Assembly (NCBI RefSeq): GCF_900142655.1
Contig: NZ_FRBQ01000005.1
Location: forward strand, 211,973-275,972
DNA from: Phytopseudomonas punonensis
Lineage (GTDB): Bacteria; Pseudomonadota; Gammaproteobacteria; Pseudomonadales; Pseudomonadaceae
Direction: 5' to 3'
Length of the DNA stretch: 64,000 nt
Shown: positions 28,172-38,220 of the stretch, piece after piece
Numbering within the stretch: the first letter of the stretch is position 1
Layout: every line of letters starts with the position of its first letter
Position numbers and translations under genes: made by a program
The notes under the pieces: model-generated
Told to the model about the DNA's origin: nothing
The model's input: the letters and a program-made list of their open reading frames with translations, nothing else
Databases searched by the model: none

Positions 28172-29416
28172 ATGTCTGAACAGGCTTCGCGCCGCTTTGC
28201 GCGCATCGATCGTCTCCCCCCCTACGTTTTCAACATCACCGCTGAATTGAAGATGGCCGCTCGCCGCCGTGGCGAGGACATCATCGACCTGAGCATGGGC
28301 AACCCCGATGGCGCCACGCCGCCGCATATCGTGGAAAAGCTGGTGCAGGTCGCCCAGCGTGAAGACACCCATGGCTACTCCACCTCCCGCGGTATTCCGC
28401 GCCTGCGCCGGGCGATCTCGCGCTGGTATCAGGAGCGCTATCAGGTCGACATCGACCCGGAGAGCGAAGCCATCGTCACCATCGGCTCCAAGGAAGGTCT
28501 GGCGCATCTGATGCTGGCCACCCTGGATCACGGCGACACGGTGCTGGTGCCCAATCCTAGTTACCCGATCCATATCTACGGTGCAGTGATCGCCGGCGCT
28601 CAGGTGCGTTCAGTGCCGCTGGTGCCAGGGGTGGACTTCTTCATCGAGCTGGAACGGGCGATCCGCGAGAGCATCCCCAAGCCGAAGATGATGATCCTCG
28701 GCTTTCCGTCCAACCCCACCGCGCAGTGTGTGGAGCTGGACTTCTTCGAGCGCGTGGTGGCCCTGGCCAAACAGTACAACGTGCTGGTGATCCACGACCT
28801 GGCCTACGCCGACATCGTCTACGACGGCTGGAAGGCCCCGTCGGTCATGCAGGTGCCGGGCGCCAAGGACATTGCCGTGGAGTTCTTTACCCTGTCCAAG
28901 AGCTACAACATGGCCGGCTGGCGGATCGGCTTCATGGTCGGTAATCCGGAGCTGGTCAGCGCCCTGGGGCGGATCAAGAGCTACCACGACTACGGCACCT
29001 TCACGCCGCTGCAGGTGGCGGCCATCGCCGCCCTGGAAGGCGACCAGCAATGCGTGCTGGATATCGCCGAGCAGTACCGCCAGCGCCGCAACGTGCTGGT
29101 CAAGGGCCTGCACGAGCTGGGCTGGATGGTCGAGAATCCCAAGGCCTCGATGTACGTGTGGGCGAAGATTCCCGAAGCCTACGCCCACCTCGGCTCCCTG
29201 GAGTTCGCCAAGAAGCTGCTGGCCGAGGCCAAGGTCTGCGTGTCGCCGGGCATCGGCTTCGGTGACTACGGCGACGACCACGTGCGCTTCGCGCTGATCG
29301 AAAACCAGGATCGTATCCGCCAGGCCGTGCGTGGCATCAAGTCGATGTTCCGCGCAGACGGGCTGATCGAAGCGCCTGCCGCGAAAGCCCCGCGCAAGGC
29401 TGGCGAAGCCTCCTGA
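28172..29416 (+). CDS. alaC: Alanine transaminase (AlaC-type class I/II aminotransferase)
   Basis: 414 residues from the ATG at 28172 with a GAGGAAAG ribosome site. [34 protein letters not shown], the PLP-lysine motif [15 protein letters not shown] and the C-terminal [11 protein letters not shown] all match AlaC-like transaminases, which convert pyruvate to alanine with glutamate as donor. A regulator gene follows 72 bp downstream. Confidence 0.87.
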   Translation: MSEQASRRFARIDRLPPYVFNITAELKMAARRRGEDIIDLSMGNPDGATPPHIVEKLVQVAQREDTHGYSTSRGIPRLRRAISRWYQERYQVDIDPESEAIVTIGSKEGLAHLMLATLDHGDTVLVPNPSYPIHIYGAVIAGAQVRSVPLVPGVDFFIELERAIRESIPKPKMMILGFPSNPTAQCVELDFFERVVALAKQYNVLVIHDLAYADIVYDGWKAPSVMQVPGAKDIAVEFFTLSKSYNMAGWRIGFMVGNPELVSALGRIKSYHDYGTFTPLQVAAIAALEGDQQCVLDIAEQYRQRRNVLVKGLHELGWMVENPKASMYVWAKIPEAYAHLGSLEFAKKLLAEAKVCVSPGIGFGDYGDDHVRFALIENQDRIRQAVRGIKSMFRADGLIEAPAAKAPRKAGEAS

Positions 29417-29488
29417 TGACAACGGCGCGGCACCGCAAGGGTGCCGCGCCGCGTTATGATCGCCGCTCACCCCGCAGACGAGCGCGCC

Positions 29489-30889
29489 ATGCAGGACCTA
29501 GGCAACTACCCTCACATTCGCCAGTCGGCCATCCGTTCGCTGTTCGAGATCTTCGAGCAATCCAGCGAAGGCACCATCATCGTCGACCGCGACGCCCATA
29601 TCGTCTGGATGAACGAGCGCTACGCCCAGCGCTTCGGCCTGCAACGCGCCAGCGAAGCGATTGGCCGACCCTGCGAAAGTGTGATTCCCGGCAGCCTGTT
29701 GCGCGACGTGGTGAAAAGCGGCCGGCCGATTTTGCTGGACATGATGGACACGCCCCGCGAGCCACTGGTGGTCATGCGCTTGCCGATTCACGACGATGCA
29801 GGCCAGGTGATCGGCGCCATCGGTTTTGCCCTGTTCGACGAACTGCAATCGCTGTCGCCCTTGCTGGCCCGCTACCAGAGCATGCAGCAGGAACTGGCGT
29901 CGACCCGCTCGCAGCTCAAGTCGCGTCAGGCCAAATACAGCTTCGCCCAGTTCATCGGCACCAGCCCCCGCAGCCTGGAGGTCAAGCGCCTGGCGCGGCG
30001 TAGCGCCACCAGCGATTCGGCGGTGTTGCTGCTGGGCGAGACCGGCACCGGCAAGGAGCTGCTTGCCCACGCCATCCACAATGCCTCGCCGCGGGCCAGC
30101 AAACCCTTCGTCAGTCTGAACACCGCTGCTATCCCGGAAACCCTGCTCGAAGCGGAGTTCTTCGGCACCGCACCCGGCGCCTTCACCGGCGCAGACCGCA
30201 AGGGTCGCGCCGGCAAGCTGCAGATCGCCCACGGCGGCACGCTGTTTCTCGACGAGATCGGCGATATGCCGTTGCCGCTGCAGAGCAAGCTGCTGCGCGT
30301 GCTGCAGGAGAAGGAGTTCGAGCCGGTGGGCTCCAACGAGGTGCTACGCAGCGATGTTCGGTTGATTGCTGCCACCTCCATCGACCTGGAAGCCGCGGTG
30401 CGCAAAGGTACCTTCCGCGCCGACCTGTACTACCGGCTCAACGTGCTGACCATTGCCGTGCCGCCCCTGCGCGAACGCCTGGAGGATTTGCCGGCGCTGT
30501 GCGAAGCGATCTTCGATGCGTTGCAGGGACGCCACGAACTGCACCCCGAAGCCATGGCGCTGCTAGGTCGCCACGCCTGGCCCGGCAACGTGCGTGAGCT
30601 GCACAACGTGCTGGAGCGCGCCTGCCTGCTCAGCGATGAAACGCTACTCGACCGTGCCACGGTGGCGGCGGCAATCGGTACATTACAGGCGCTGCCAGAA
30701 GCCCAGCGAGCAGCCGCGGACGACGGGCAGATCGAAGACTTCCATCAGGCCCGGGCCGGCTTCGAGCGCGAGCTGATCCGCAAGGCACTGGCCATAACCG
30801 CCGGGGATGTGCCGCAAGCCGCGCAACGCCTGGGTTTGGGGCGATCCACCTTGTACCGCAAGATGCTGGAGCTTGGCCTGCAGTCCTGA
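29489..30889 (+). CDS. hbcR: Sigma-54-dependent regulator of 3-hydroxybutyrate catabolism (HbcR-like)
   Basis: 466 residues from the ATG at 29489 (upstream in-frame starts at 29456 and 29441 exist). A PAS sensor at about 15–120 ([24 protein letters not shown]) precedes an AAA+ domain with Walker A GETGTGKE, the sigma-54 contact loop GAFTGAD, Walker B LFLDEIGD, and ends in a Fis-type helix-turn-helix ([17 protein letters not shown]). It stands directly before the gntP–bdhA–atoE–aacS genes, as in P. aeruginosa, and very likely activates them. Confidence 0.88.
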   Translation: MQDLGNYPHIRQSAIRSLFEIFEQSSEGTIIVDRDAHIVWMNERYAQRFGLQRASEAIGRPCESVIPGSLLRDVVKSGRPILLDMMDTPREPLVVMRLPIHDDAGQVIGAIGFALFDELQSLSPLLARYQSMQQELASTRSQLKSRQAKYSFAQFIGTSPRSLEVKRLARRSATSDSAVLLLGETGTGKELLAHAIHNASPRASKPFVSLNTAAIPETLLEAEFFGTAPGAFTGADRKGRAGKLQIAHGGTLFLDEIGDMPLPLQSKLLRVLQEKEFEPVGSNEVLRSDVRLIAATSIDLEAAVRKGTFRADLYYRLNVLTIAVPPLRERLEDLPALCEAIFDALQGRHELHPEAMALLGRHAWPGNVRELHNVLERACLLSDETLLDRATVAAAIGTLQALPEAQRAAADDGQIEDFHQARAGFERELIRKALAITAGDVPQAAQRLGLGRSTLYRKMLELGLQS

Positions 30890-30956
30890 AAACGGGACTT
30901 ATCTCACTTTCAGGAATGCAGCAGATACCAGTGTGGCGAGCGCGGGAATCAATTTC

Positions 30957-30974
30957 CGTCCCAAAATCGGGACG
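30957..30974. promoter_or_regulatory. Candidate upstream activator site for HbcR
   Basis: Perfect inverted repeat CGTCCC-aaaatc-GGGACG about 95 bp upstream of the expected start of the sigma-54 promoter below. A second motif lies at 30884–30915, TCCTGAAA … TTTCAGGA, with another GGGAC half-site inside it. Position and symmetry fit an enhancer-binding protein; binding by HbcR is inferred. Confidence 0.5.
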
Positions 30975-31035
30975 AATCAATATTCAGCCAACAAGATTTT
31001 AAGTAAACTCATTGAAATTCAATAAGTTATAAAAC

Positions 31036-31051
31036 TGGCACAGAACTCGCT
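31036..31051 (+). promoter_or_regulatory. Sigma-54 promoter (-24/-12) of the 3-hydroxybutyrate operon
   Basis: TGGCACA-GAAC-TCGCT, one base away from the consensus TGGCACR-N4-TTGCW, with GG and GC dinucleotides ten bases apart. It is ~130 bp before gntP and downstream of a sigma-54 activator gene. Confidence 0.75.
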
Positions 31052-31178
31052 ATTGCCTGGCTGCGGGCTTACCCGCCGCCGACAACAAAAACAAAAGCGC
31101 CCACAGCGCCTGTGCGAGTTACTCGAATGGCTACGGCAGCCTGTCGATTCGCCGTGCTGCAGGGTCAGGAGATAGTCG

Positions 31179-32570
31179 ATGAGTGTCATCATCGCCCTCG
31201 CTGCACTCGCTCTACTGATGCTGGCTGCATACCGTGGCTACAGCGTCATCCTCTTCGCCCCCATCGCCGCGCTCGGTGCCGTACTGCTCACCGATCCAAG
31301 CGCTGTGGCACCCGCGTTCACCGGGGTGTTCATGGAGAAGATGGTCGGTTTCATCAAGCTCTATTTTCCGGTATTCCTGCTCGGCGCCGTGTTCGGCAAG
31401 CTGATCGAGCTGTCCGGCTTCTCGCGCTCGATCGTCGCCGCCGCCATTCGCCTCCTGGGCACCGGCCAGGCGATGCTGGTGATCGTATTGGTCTGCGCCC
31501 TGCTCACCTACGGCGGTGTATCGCTGTTCGTGGTGGTGTTCGCGGTGTACCCGTTCGCGGCCGAGATGTTCCGCCAGAGCAACATTCCCAAGCGCCTGAT
31601 TCCGGCGACCATCGCCCTTGGCGCGTTCAGCTTCACCATGGACGCCCTGCCCGGCACGCCGCAGATCCAGAACATCATTCCCACTACCTTCTTCAATACC
31701 ACCGCCTGGGCCGCGCCCTGGTTGGGGTTGATCGGCAGCCTGTTCGTGCTCGGCATGGGCATGCTCTACCTGCGCCGCCAGTTGAACAAGGCGGTACGTG
31801 CTGGCGAAGGTTACGGCACCGAACTGCGCAACGAGCCGGAAACCCCGGACGACATCAAGCTGCCGAGCCCCTGGCTGGCCATCGCGCCGCTGGTTCTGGT
31901 GGGCGTTGCCAACCTGCTGTTCACCCACTGGATTCCCGAGTTCTACGGCAAGACCCACAGCCTGCAACTGGCCGGTATGGCCGCACCGCTGCAGACCGAC
32001 GTCAGCAAACTGACCGCCATCTGGGCGGTACAGGCGGCGCTGCTGCTGGGCATTGTGCTGGTGCTGATCAGCGCCTTCGGGGTCATTCGCGAGAAACTCG
32101 CCGAAGGCACCAAGAGCGCCGTGGGCGGCTCGCTGCTGGCGGCGATGAATACCGCTTCGGAGTACGGGTTCGGTGCGGTGATTGCCTCGTTGCCAGGCTT
32201 CCTGATTCTCGCCGATGCGCTCAAGGGCATCCCCAACCCACTGGTCAACGAGGCGGTGACCGTCACCCTGCTGGCCGGTATCACCGGCTCGGCGTCAGGC
32301 GGCATGAGCATCGCCCTGGCGGCGATGTCCGACAGTTTCATCGCCGCGGCCAACGCCGCCAACATTCCGCTGGAAGTCATGCACCGTGTCGCCTCCATGG
32401 CCAGCGGCGGCATGGATACCCTGCCCCATAACGGCGCGGTGATCACCCTGCTGGCAGTCACCGGGCTGACGCACCGCGAAGCTTACAAAGACATTTTCGG
32501 CATCACCATTATCAAGACACTCGCCGTGTTCTTTGTGATCGGCGTGTTCTACACCACCGGCATCGTCTAG
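31179..32570 (+). CDS. GntP family permease
   Basis: 463 residues with about twelve hydrophobic helices (for example IALAALALLMLAAYRGYSVILFAPIAALGAVLL) and the GntP pattern LGAFSFTMDALPGTPQIQN in the middle. An AGGAG site precedes the ATG. Members take up gluconate or other hydroxy acids; in this cluster 3-hydroxybutyrate is the likely substrate, by context only. First gene of the operon after the sigma-54 promoter. Confidence 0.88.
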   Translation: MSVIIALAALALLMLAAYRGYSVILFAPIAALGAVLLTDPSAVAPAFTGVFMEKMVGFIKLYFPVFLLGAVFGKLIELSGFSRSIVAAAIRLLGTGQAMLVIVLVCALLTYGGVSLFVVVFAVYPFAAEMFRQSNIPKRLIPATIALGAFSFTMDALPGTPQIQNIIPTTFFNTTAWAAPWLGLIGSLFVLGMGMLYLRRQLNKAVRAGEGYGTELRNEPETPDDIKLPSPWLAIAPLVLVGVANLLFTHWIPEFYGKTHSLQLAGMAAPLQTDVSKLTAIWAVQAALLLGIVLVLISAFGVIREKLAEGTKSAVGGSLLAAMNTASEYGFGAVIASLPGFLILADALKGIPNPLVNEAVTVTLLAGITGSASGGMSIALAAMSDSFIAAANAANIPLEVMHRVASMASGGMDTLPHNGAVITLLAVTGLTHREAYKDIFGITIIKTLAVFFVIGVFYTTGIV

Positions 32571-32613
32571 TTTTCGTGACAGGTGCGCCTCGCTGCGCAC
32601 CCAAGGAGTTGTT

Positions 32614-33384
32614 ATGAACCTCAAAGGCAAGACCGCACTGGTCACCGGCTCCACCAGCGGCATCGGCCTGGGCATCGCCCAGGTGCTGGCAGAAGCGGGT
32701 GCAGACCTGCTGCTCAATGGCTTCGGCGACGCCCAGGCGGCTGTCGAGGCCGTGGCCGCGTCTGGCGGCAAGGTGCTTCACCACCCCGCAGACATGAGCG
32801 ACCCGCAGCAGATCGAGGCGATGATCGCCTACGCCGAGGGCGAGTTCGGCGCCATCGACATTCTGGTCAACAACGCCGGTATCCAGCACGTTTCACCGGT
32901 GGAAACCTTCGCCCCGGAACGCTGGGACGCGATCATCGCCATCAACCTGTCCTCGGCCTTTCACACCACCCGCCTGGCGCTGCCCGGCATGCGCCAGCGC
33001 AACTGGGGGCGCATCATCAATATCGCCTCGGCCCATGGCCTGGCGGCCTCAGCCGGCAAGAGCGCCTACGTGGCCGCAAAGCATGGGCTTATCGGCTTCA
33101 GCAAATCGGTGGCGCTGGAAACCGCCACCACCGGCATCACCTGCAACGCGATATGCCCTGGCTGGGTGCTGACGCCGCTGGTGCAGGCGCAGATCGATGC
33201 GCGCGCCGCCGAAAGCGGTGACAGCGAAGGCGAGCGTCGTAATCTGCTGGCCGAGAAACAGCCGTCGCTGGAGTTCGTGACGCCCAAGCAGCTCGGTGAA
33301 CTGGCCCTGTTCCTGTGCAGCGATGCCGCCACCCAGGTGCGCGGTGCGGCCTGGAACATGGACGGCGGCTGGCTGGCGCAGTAA
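32614..33384 (+). CDS. bdhA: D-3-hydroxybutyrate dehydrogenase
   Basis: 256 residues, a classical short-chain dehydrogenase: NAD-binding TGSTSGIGLGIA at about 10–21, NNAGIQHV, catalytic Ser in IASAHG and the YVAAKHG Tyr–Lys pair. Oxidises 3-hydroxybutyrate to acetoacetate with NAD in the cytoplasm. AAGGAG ribosome site. Its place between the GntP and AtoE transporters supports the substrate. Confidence 0.92.
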   Translation: MNLKGKTALVTGSTSGIGLGIAQVLAEAGADLLLNGFGDAQAAVEAVAASGGKVLHHPADMSDPQQIEAMIAYAEGEFGAIDILVNNAGIQHVSPVETFAPERWDAIIAINLSSAFHTTRLALPGMRQRNWGRIINIASAHGLAASAGKSAYVAAKHGLIGFSKSVALETATTGITCNAICPGWVLTPLVQAQIDARAAESGDSEGERRNLLAEKQPSLEFVTPKQLGELALFLCSDAATQVRGAAWNMDGGWLAQ

Positions 33385-33451
33385 CCGCGCTAGACTGGGC
33401 TGCAAGCCAGGCCCACGCTGGCGGCACACAACAACAATAAGAGGTCACCCC

Positions 33452-34798
33452 ATGTTCAATCGCATTACCTACTGGAGCGTGCAGCTGGTTCAACGCTACC
33501 TGCCATCGTCCTTCGTGTTTTCCGCCCTGCTCACCCTGTTCGTCCTGGCGCTGGCCATGTACAGCACCGAGCAGAGCCTGCCGGCTATGGTGCGTCACTG
33601 GAACGTCGGCTTCTGGGCGCTGCTGGCCTTCGCCATGCAGATGGCCCTAGTGTTCGTCACCGGCCACGCCCTGGCCAGCGCACCACCGGTGCGGCGCCTG
33701 CTGGATCGGCTGGCAGCCATTCCGCGCACGCCCGCCCAGGCCATCGTGACGGTCAGCCTGATCGCCCTGGCCGGCTGCTGGATCAACTGGGGCTTCGGCC
33801 TGGTGATCGGCGCGGTGATGGCGCGCGCCCTGGCCCGTCAGGTCAAGGGTGTGGATTACCCACTGCTGGTCGCCTCGGCCTATTCGGGCTTTCTGGTCTG
33901 GCACGGCGGCCTGTCCGGCTCCATTCCCCTGGCGCTGGCCGGCGGTGGGCCCGACGTGGTCAAGGTCAGTGGTGGCGTGATCGATGCGCCGATCGGCGTG
34001 GCGCTGACTCTGTTCACACCGCTCAACCTGACCATCATCGCCTTTCTGGTGATCGGCCTGCCGCTGCTCAACCGCGCCATGCACCCGGCGCCTGCGCAGA
34101 CCAAGGTGGCCGACCCCGAGCTGCTGCGTGAGCCCCAGGCCGAAGTGCCTGAACGCAACACCCCGGCTCAGCGCCTGGACGACAGCCGCCTGCTGGGCCT
34201 AGCCCTGGTGGCCATGGCCGCGCTGTTCTACGTGGGCCACTTCATGGACAAGGGCCTGGCCCTGGACCTGAACACCGTGATTGGCTTGTTCCTGTTTCTC
34301 GGCCTGCTGTTGCACGGTAGCCCGGAACGCTACATGCGCGCCGTGGACATCAGCGTGCGCGGCATCGGCGGCATCGTGCTGCTGTTCCCCTTCTACGCCG
34401 GCATCATGGGCATGATGACCGGTGCCAGCGCCGATGGCGTGTCGCTGGCCGGGCAGATCAGCCAGTTGTTCATCGACGGCTCCTCGCCGCGCAGCTTTCC
34501 GCTGCTGGCGTTTCTCAGCGCCGGGGTAGTCAACGTATTCGTGCCGTCCGGCGGCGGCCAGTGGGCCGTACAAGGCCCGATCATGCTGCCCGCCGGGCAG
34601 GCACTGGGCGTCGAGCCGGCGGTCACCGCCATGGCCATCGCCTGGGGCGACGCCTGGACCAACATGATTCAGCCATTCTGGGCACTGCCCCTGCTCGGCA
34701 TCGTCGGCCTGGGCGCCCGCGACATCATGGGCTACTGCCTGATTGCCCTGATCTACTCCGGCGTGGTTATCGCCGGCTGCTTCTATTTTCTCGCCTGA
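33452..34798 (+). CDS. atoE: Short-chain fatty acid transporter (AtoE family)
   Basis: 448 residues from the ATG at 33452 with AAGAGG upstream; the frame continues to 33296 inside bdhA. About ten membrane helices, and the family stretches GCWINWGFGLVIGAVMARAL, SGFLVWHGGLSGSIPL and FVPSGGGQWAVQGPIMLPA. Takes up acetoacetate or butyrate. In the operon it complements the GntP-type permease. Confidence 0.9.
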   Translation: MFNRITYWSVQLVQRYLPSSFVFSALLTLFVLALAMYSTEQSLPAMVRHWNVGFWALLAFAMQMALVFVTGHALASAPPVRRLLDRLAAIPRTPAQAIVTVSLIALAGCWINWGFGLVIGAVMARALARQVKGVDYPLLVASAYSGFLVWHGGLSGSIPLALAGGGPDVVKVSGGVIDAPIGVALTLFTPLNLTIIAFLVIGLPLLNRAMHPAPAQTKVADPELLREPQAEVPERNTPAQRLDDSRLLGLALVAMAALFYVGHFMDKGLALDLNTVIGLFLFLGLLLHGSPERYMRAVDISVRGIGGIVLLFPFYAGIMGMMTGASADGVSLAGQISQLFIDGSSPRSFPLLAFLSAGVVNVFVPSGGGQWAVQGPIMLPAGQALGVEPAVTAMAIAWGDAWTNMIQPFWALPLLGIVGLGARDIMGYCLIALIYSGVVIAGCFYFLA

Positions 34799-34810
34799 CT
34801 GGATGTACCG

Positions 34811-36766
34811 ATGAACACGCCACTCTGGACACCCTCCGCTTCTCGCATCGCCGCCACCCGCATGGATGGCTTTCGCCGCTTCATCAACCAGCGCCACGGC
34901 CTGGAACTGGCCGATTACCCGGCGCTGCACGCCTGGAGCGTAAGTGAGCGCGAAGCGTTCTGGCAGGCCATAGTCGAGGTCTTCGATATCCGCTTCGACC
35001 AGGCGCCAAAGGCGGTGCTCGAAGAAGGCCCGGCGATGCCCAGCGCCCACTGGTTTCCCGGTGCTACCCTGAACTTCGCTGAACACCTGCTGCGTCGCCG
35101 TGACGAGCATCCGGCCATCGTCGCCATCGGCGAAGACGGCAGCCGCGAGCAGCTCACCTACGCACAACTGGCTACCCATGTTGCCGGCTTGCAGCGCAGC
35201 CTACGCGCGGCTGGCGTGGGCATTGGCGACCGGGTCGCGGCCTTTATGCCCAACACCTGGCAGACCCTGGTCGGCATGCTCGCCACCGCGAGCCTGGGTG
35301 CCACCTGGTCGAGCTGCTCGCCGGAGTTCGGCACTCAAGGAGTCATCGACCGTTTTGGCCAGATCGAACCCAAGGTGCTGATCGCCTGCGCCGGTTATCG
35401 CTACGCCGGCAAAACGTTGGATTTGACGGATAAGCTCAACGAGGTTCTCTCGCACCTGCCCAGCCTGGAGCAGTTGGTCGTGGTGCCTTATGCGCGAACA
35501 GAGGCCAGACCTACTGATTACAAGTCAGTTGCTCTAACTACTCTCTGGCAAGACTTCTACAAGGCCGAGGGCGAGCCGCAGTTCACCGCCGTGCCCTTCG
35601 ATCACCCGCTGTATATTCTCTACTCCAGCGGCACCACCGGCGTGCCCAAATGCATCGTCCATGGCGCCGGCGGCACGCTGCTGCAGCACGTCAAGGAGCT
35701 TGGCCTGCACAGCGATGTGACGGCCGAAGACACCCTGTTCTACTACACCACCTGTGGCTGGATGATGTGGAACTGGCTGGTTTCCGGCCTGGCCCTCGGC
35801 GCTACCCTGGTGCTGTATGACGGCTCGCCCTTCCACCCGGAGCCGACACGGCTGATCGACCTGATCGACGCCGAGGACATCAGTGTGTTCGGCACCAGCG
35901 CCAAGTTCATCGCCGCCTTGGAAAAGGCCGGTGCCAAGCCTCGCGAAACCCACGAACTGAGCCGCCTCAAGGCAATCCTCTCCACCGGCTCGCCCCTGGC
36001 CCACGAAAGCTTCGATTACGTGTACCGCGACATCAAGGCCGATGTCTGCCTGTCGTCCATTTCCGGCGGTACCGATATCGTCTCCTGCTTCGCCCTCGGC
36101 AACCCGGTGGCGGCGGTGTACCGCGGGGAAATCCAGTGCAAGGGCCTGGGTATGGACGTGCAGGTGTGGGATGACGCCGGCCAGGCGGTGATCGGCGAGA
36201 AAGGTGAGCTGGTCTGCGCGAAGCACTTCACCTCGATGCCGGTGGGCTTCTGGAATGATGCGGACGGCGAGAAATTCCGCAGCGCCTACTTCGATACCTT
36301 TCCCGGCGTCTGGGCACATGGCGACTACGCCGAAGAAACGCCCCATGGCGGGCTGATCATCCACGGTCGCTCGGACGCGGTACTCAACCCCGGCGGCGTG
36401 CGCATCGGCACTGCAGAGATCTACCGTCAGGTGGAAAAGGTCGAGCAGGTACTGGAATCCATCGCCATCGGCCAGGAGTGGGAAGGCGATGTGCGCGTGG
36501 TGCTGTTCGTGCGCCTGCGCGACGGCGTGACGCTCGACGAAGCGCTGCACAAACAGATCTGCCAGGTGATCCGCGCCAACACCACGCCGCGCCATGTGCC
36601 GGCGCGCATCGTTGCAGTAGCCGACATTCCGCGCACCATCAGCGGCAAGATCGTCGAATTGGCGGTGCGCAACGTGGTGCACGGCCAACCGGTGAAGAAC
36701 ACCGATGCCCTGGCCAATCCTCAGGCGCTGGAGCTGTATCGCGACCTGCCGCAACTGCAGCACTGA
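34811..36766 (+). CDS. aacS: Acetoacetyl-CoA synthetase
   Basis: 651 residues, an ANL-superfamily acyl-CoA ligase. The AMP-binding motif is ILYSSGTTGVPKCIVHG at about 269–285, followed by the HGDYAEETPHGGLIIHGRSDAVLNPGGVRIG hinge and the catalytic lysine near the end in IPRTISGKIVELAV. It activates acetoacetate to acetoacetyl-CoA with ATP, completing 3-hydroxybutyrate use. Start is 13 bp after atoE. Confidence 0.93.
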   Translation: MNTPLWTPSASRIAATRMDGFRRFINQRHGLELADYPALHAWSVSEREAFWQAIVEVFDIRFDQAPKAVLEEGPAMPSAHWFPGATLNFAEHLLRRRDEHPAIVAIGEDGSREQLTYAQLATHVAGLQRSLRAAGVGIGDRVAAFMPNTWQTLVGMLATASLGATWSSCSPEFGTQGVIDRFGQIEPKVLIACAGYRYAGKTLDLTDKLNEVLSHLPSLEQLVVVPYARTEARPTDYKSVALTTLWQDFYKAEGEPQFTAVPFDHPLYILYSSGTTGVPKCIVHGAGGTLLQHVKELGLHSDVTAEDTLFYYTTCGWMMWNWLVSGLALGATLVLYDGSPFHPEPTRLIDLIDAEDISVFGTSAKFIAALEKAGAKPRETHELSRLKAILSTGSPLAHESFDYVYRDIKADVCLSSISGGTDIVSCFALGNPVAAVYRGEIQCKGLGMDVQVWDDAGQAVIGEKGELVCAKHFTSMPVGFWNDADGEKFRSAYFDTFPGVWAHGDYAEETPHGGLIIHGRSDAVLNPGGVRIGTAEIYRQVEKVEQVLESIAIGQEWEGDVRVVLFVRLRDGVTLDEALHKQICQVIRANTTPRHVPARIVAVADIPRTISGKIVELAVRNVVHGQPVKNTDALANPQALELYRDLPQLQH

Positions 36767-36773
36767 CCGACCT

Positions 36774-36799
36774 ATCGCCCGGGCCAGCCCCCCGGGCGA
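36774..36799 (+). terminator. GC-rich hairpin after aacS
   Basis: Stem TCGCCCGGG / CCCGGGCGA a few bases after the aacS stop. It lacks a strong T-run, so termination is probable but not certain. Confidence 0.5.
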
Positions 36800-36911
36800 T
36801 TGCCAGCCCTGCCCGTACCATCGAGCAACTCGTCGCTTTTGCTGGCCAATAACCAGTAGTTCACAGATATCCCGCCAGGCAGTTCCTATACTCATGGCAT
36901 AACGCCAAGGG

Positions 36912-37637
36912 ATGCCCACGTTGCGCCTTCTCGCCTGCCTGTTGCCATTGCTGCTGTGCTGCTCGGCAGTTGCCGAACCGCGCACTATCCAGCTGTTTAT
37001 GCCGGACGCCCCACCGTTGGCCCTGCATGGAGACGATGGCCACGGCATTACCGGCGATATCGCCATCATGGCGCTGCAACGCGCCGGTTATGGTGTAGCG
37101 GTACAAAACATGCCATGGCCCAGGGCACAGAGACGCACGCAAGAGCTAAGCGATGCACTGATCGTTCCCTTGTCCAGAACCACGGAAAGAGAAGCCCTCT
37201 ACACCTGGGTAGCGAATATTCAGCCGCTGTACCGCGCCTTCTTCACCCTCGATAACCCAGTCTCCAGCCTCGAAGAAGCGCGCCAGCGATATCGCCTGGT
37301 GGCCGTCGGCCTGGGCTCGGCACAGGAAGAGATTCTGCGCCGAGCCGGCTTCGCAAGCGACCAGCTTTATGCCCTTAAGCTTGGCGACCGGCCGATCCAG
37401 CTGGTCAGGCGTGGCCGTGTGGATGCCTGGTTCACCACCGATCTGGAAGGCCGTCATCAATGGGACAGCGGTCCTGAACTGGCAATGAGCGCCCTGCTCG
37501 CGCCCCAGGACATGTACATCGCCTGCTCGCTGCAGTGCGACCCGCAACTGGTCAAAACCGTGCACGACACGTTGGAAACCATGCGAAGTGATGGCAGCCT
37601 GCAGCGCATTATCGAACGCTACGTGCCAAACCGATAA
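36912..37637 (+). CDS. Periplasmic solute-binding protein (SBP family 3-like), orphan
   Basis: 241 residues. Signal peptide MPTLRLLACLLPLLLCCSAVA, then a bilobed amino-acid-binding fold: GITGDIAIMALQRAGYGVAVQNMPWPRAQR, LVAVGLGSAQEEILRRAG, RRGRVDAWFTTDLEG and a terminal DGSLQRIIERY. No transporter subunits are adjacent, as with many orphan family-3 proteins. Ligand unknown. Confidence 0.8.
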   Translation: MPTLRLLACLLPLLLCCSAVAEPRTIQLFMPDAPPLALHGDDGHGITGDIAIMALQRAGYGVAVQNMPWPRAQRRTQELSDALIVPLSRTTEREALYTWVANIQPLYRAFFTLDNPVSSLEEARQRYRLVAVGLGSAQEEILRRAGFASDQLYALKLGDRPIQLVRRGRVDAWFTTDLEGRHQWDSGPELAMSALLAPQDMYIACSLQCDPQLVKTVHDTLETMRSDGSLQRIIERYVPNR

Positions 37638-37701
37638 CCAACACGATTGCCGCACGGTTGCTTTTCTGCTGGACTGCGCCACCGCCCACAGGAGCACGCC
37701 A

Positions 37702-38220
37702 ATGCCCAGTTACCAGGACTTGTTCGCCATCGGCGAGCCTTTCTCCGCCTTCGCCAGCCGCGGCCTGCCCACCGAAATCGAGACGGTACAAACCGCCGAA
37801 GCGCAGCTCGGCCGCGCCGACGCCCTCAGCGCAAATACTCAGCAACGCCTGGCTGCTATCAAGGGCCGCTATCACCTACTGGCCGCCGGCGAAATGTGGT
37901 GCCCGGATTGCCAACTCAACCTGGCGGCGATGGCGCACCTGCAGCGCCTGCAACCGAAGGTGAGCCTGGCGATCATCTCCAAGGCCCGCGCCGAGCATGC
38001 GCTGAAAACGCGGCTGGAGCTGGAGCGCATCTCTATTCCGCTGGTGCTGGTATTGAACGAAGAGTTCGAGCTAATCGGCCGTTTCGTCGAGCAACCGCAG
38101 GCAGTCGTCGACGGCGGCGAAGCAATCCAGGCTGACTACCGCGCGGGTCGTTATCTGGAAAGTACGATTGATGATCTACTGGCGATCATCGAAACCCAAG
38201 AGAAACGCGAGCGGATTTAA
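37702..38220 (+). CDS. Thioredoxin-fold family protein
   Basis: 172 residues from an ATG at 37702 with AGGAG. A thioredoxin-like centre is seen in AAGEMWCPDCQLNLAAM, with CPDC as the redox site, and a proline-containing ISIPLVLVLNEEFELIGRF strand after it. No signal peptide, so cytoplasmic. Its last four bases overlap the end of the convergent DJ-1 gene. Confidence 0.82.
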   Translation: MPSYQDLFAIGEPFSAFASRGLPTEIETVQTAEAQLGRADALSANTQQRLAAIKGRYHLLAAGEMWCPDCQLNLAAMAHLQRLQPKVSLAIISKARAEHALKTRLELERISIPLVLVLNEEFELIGRFVEQPQAVVDGGEAIQADYRAGRYLESTIDDLLAIIETQEKRERI

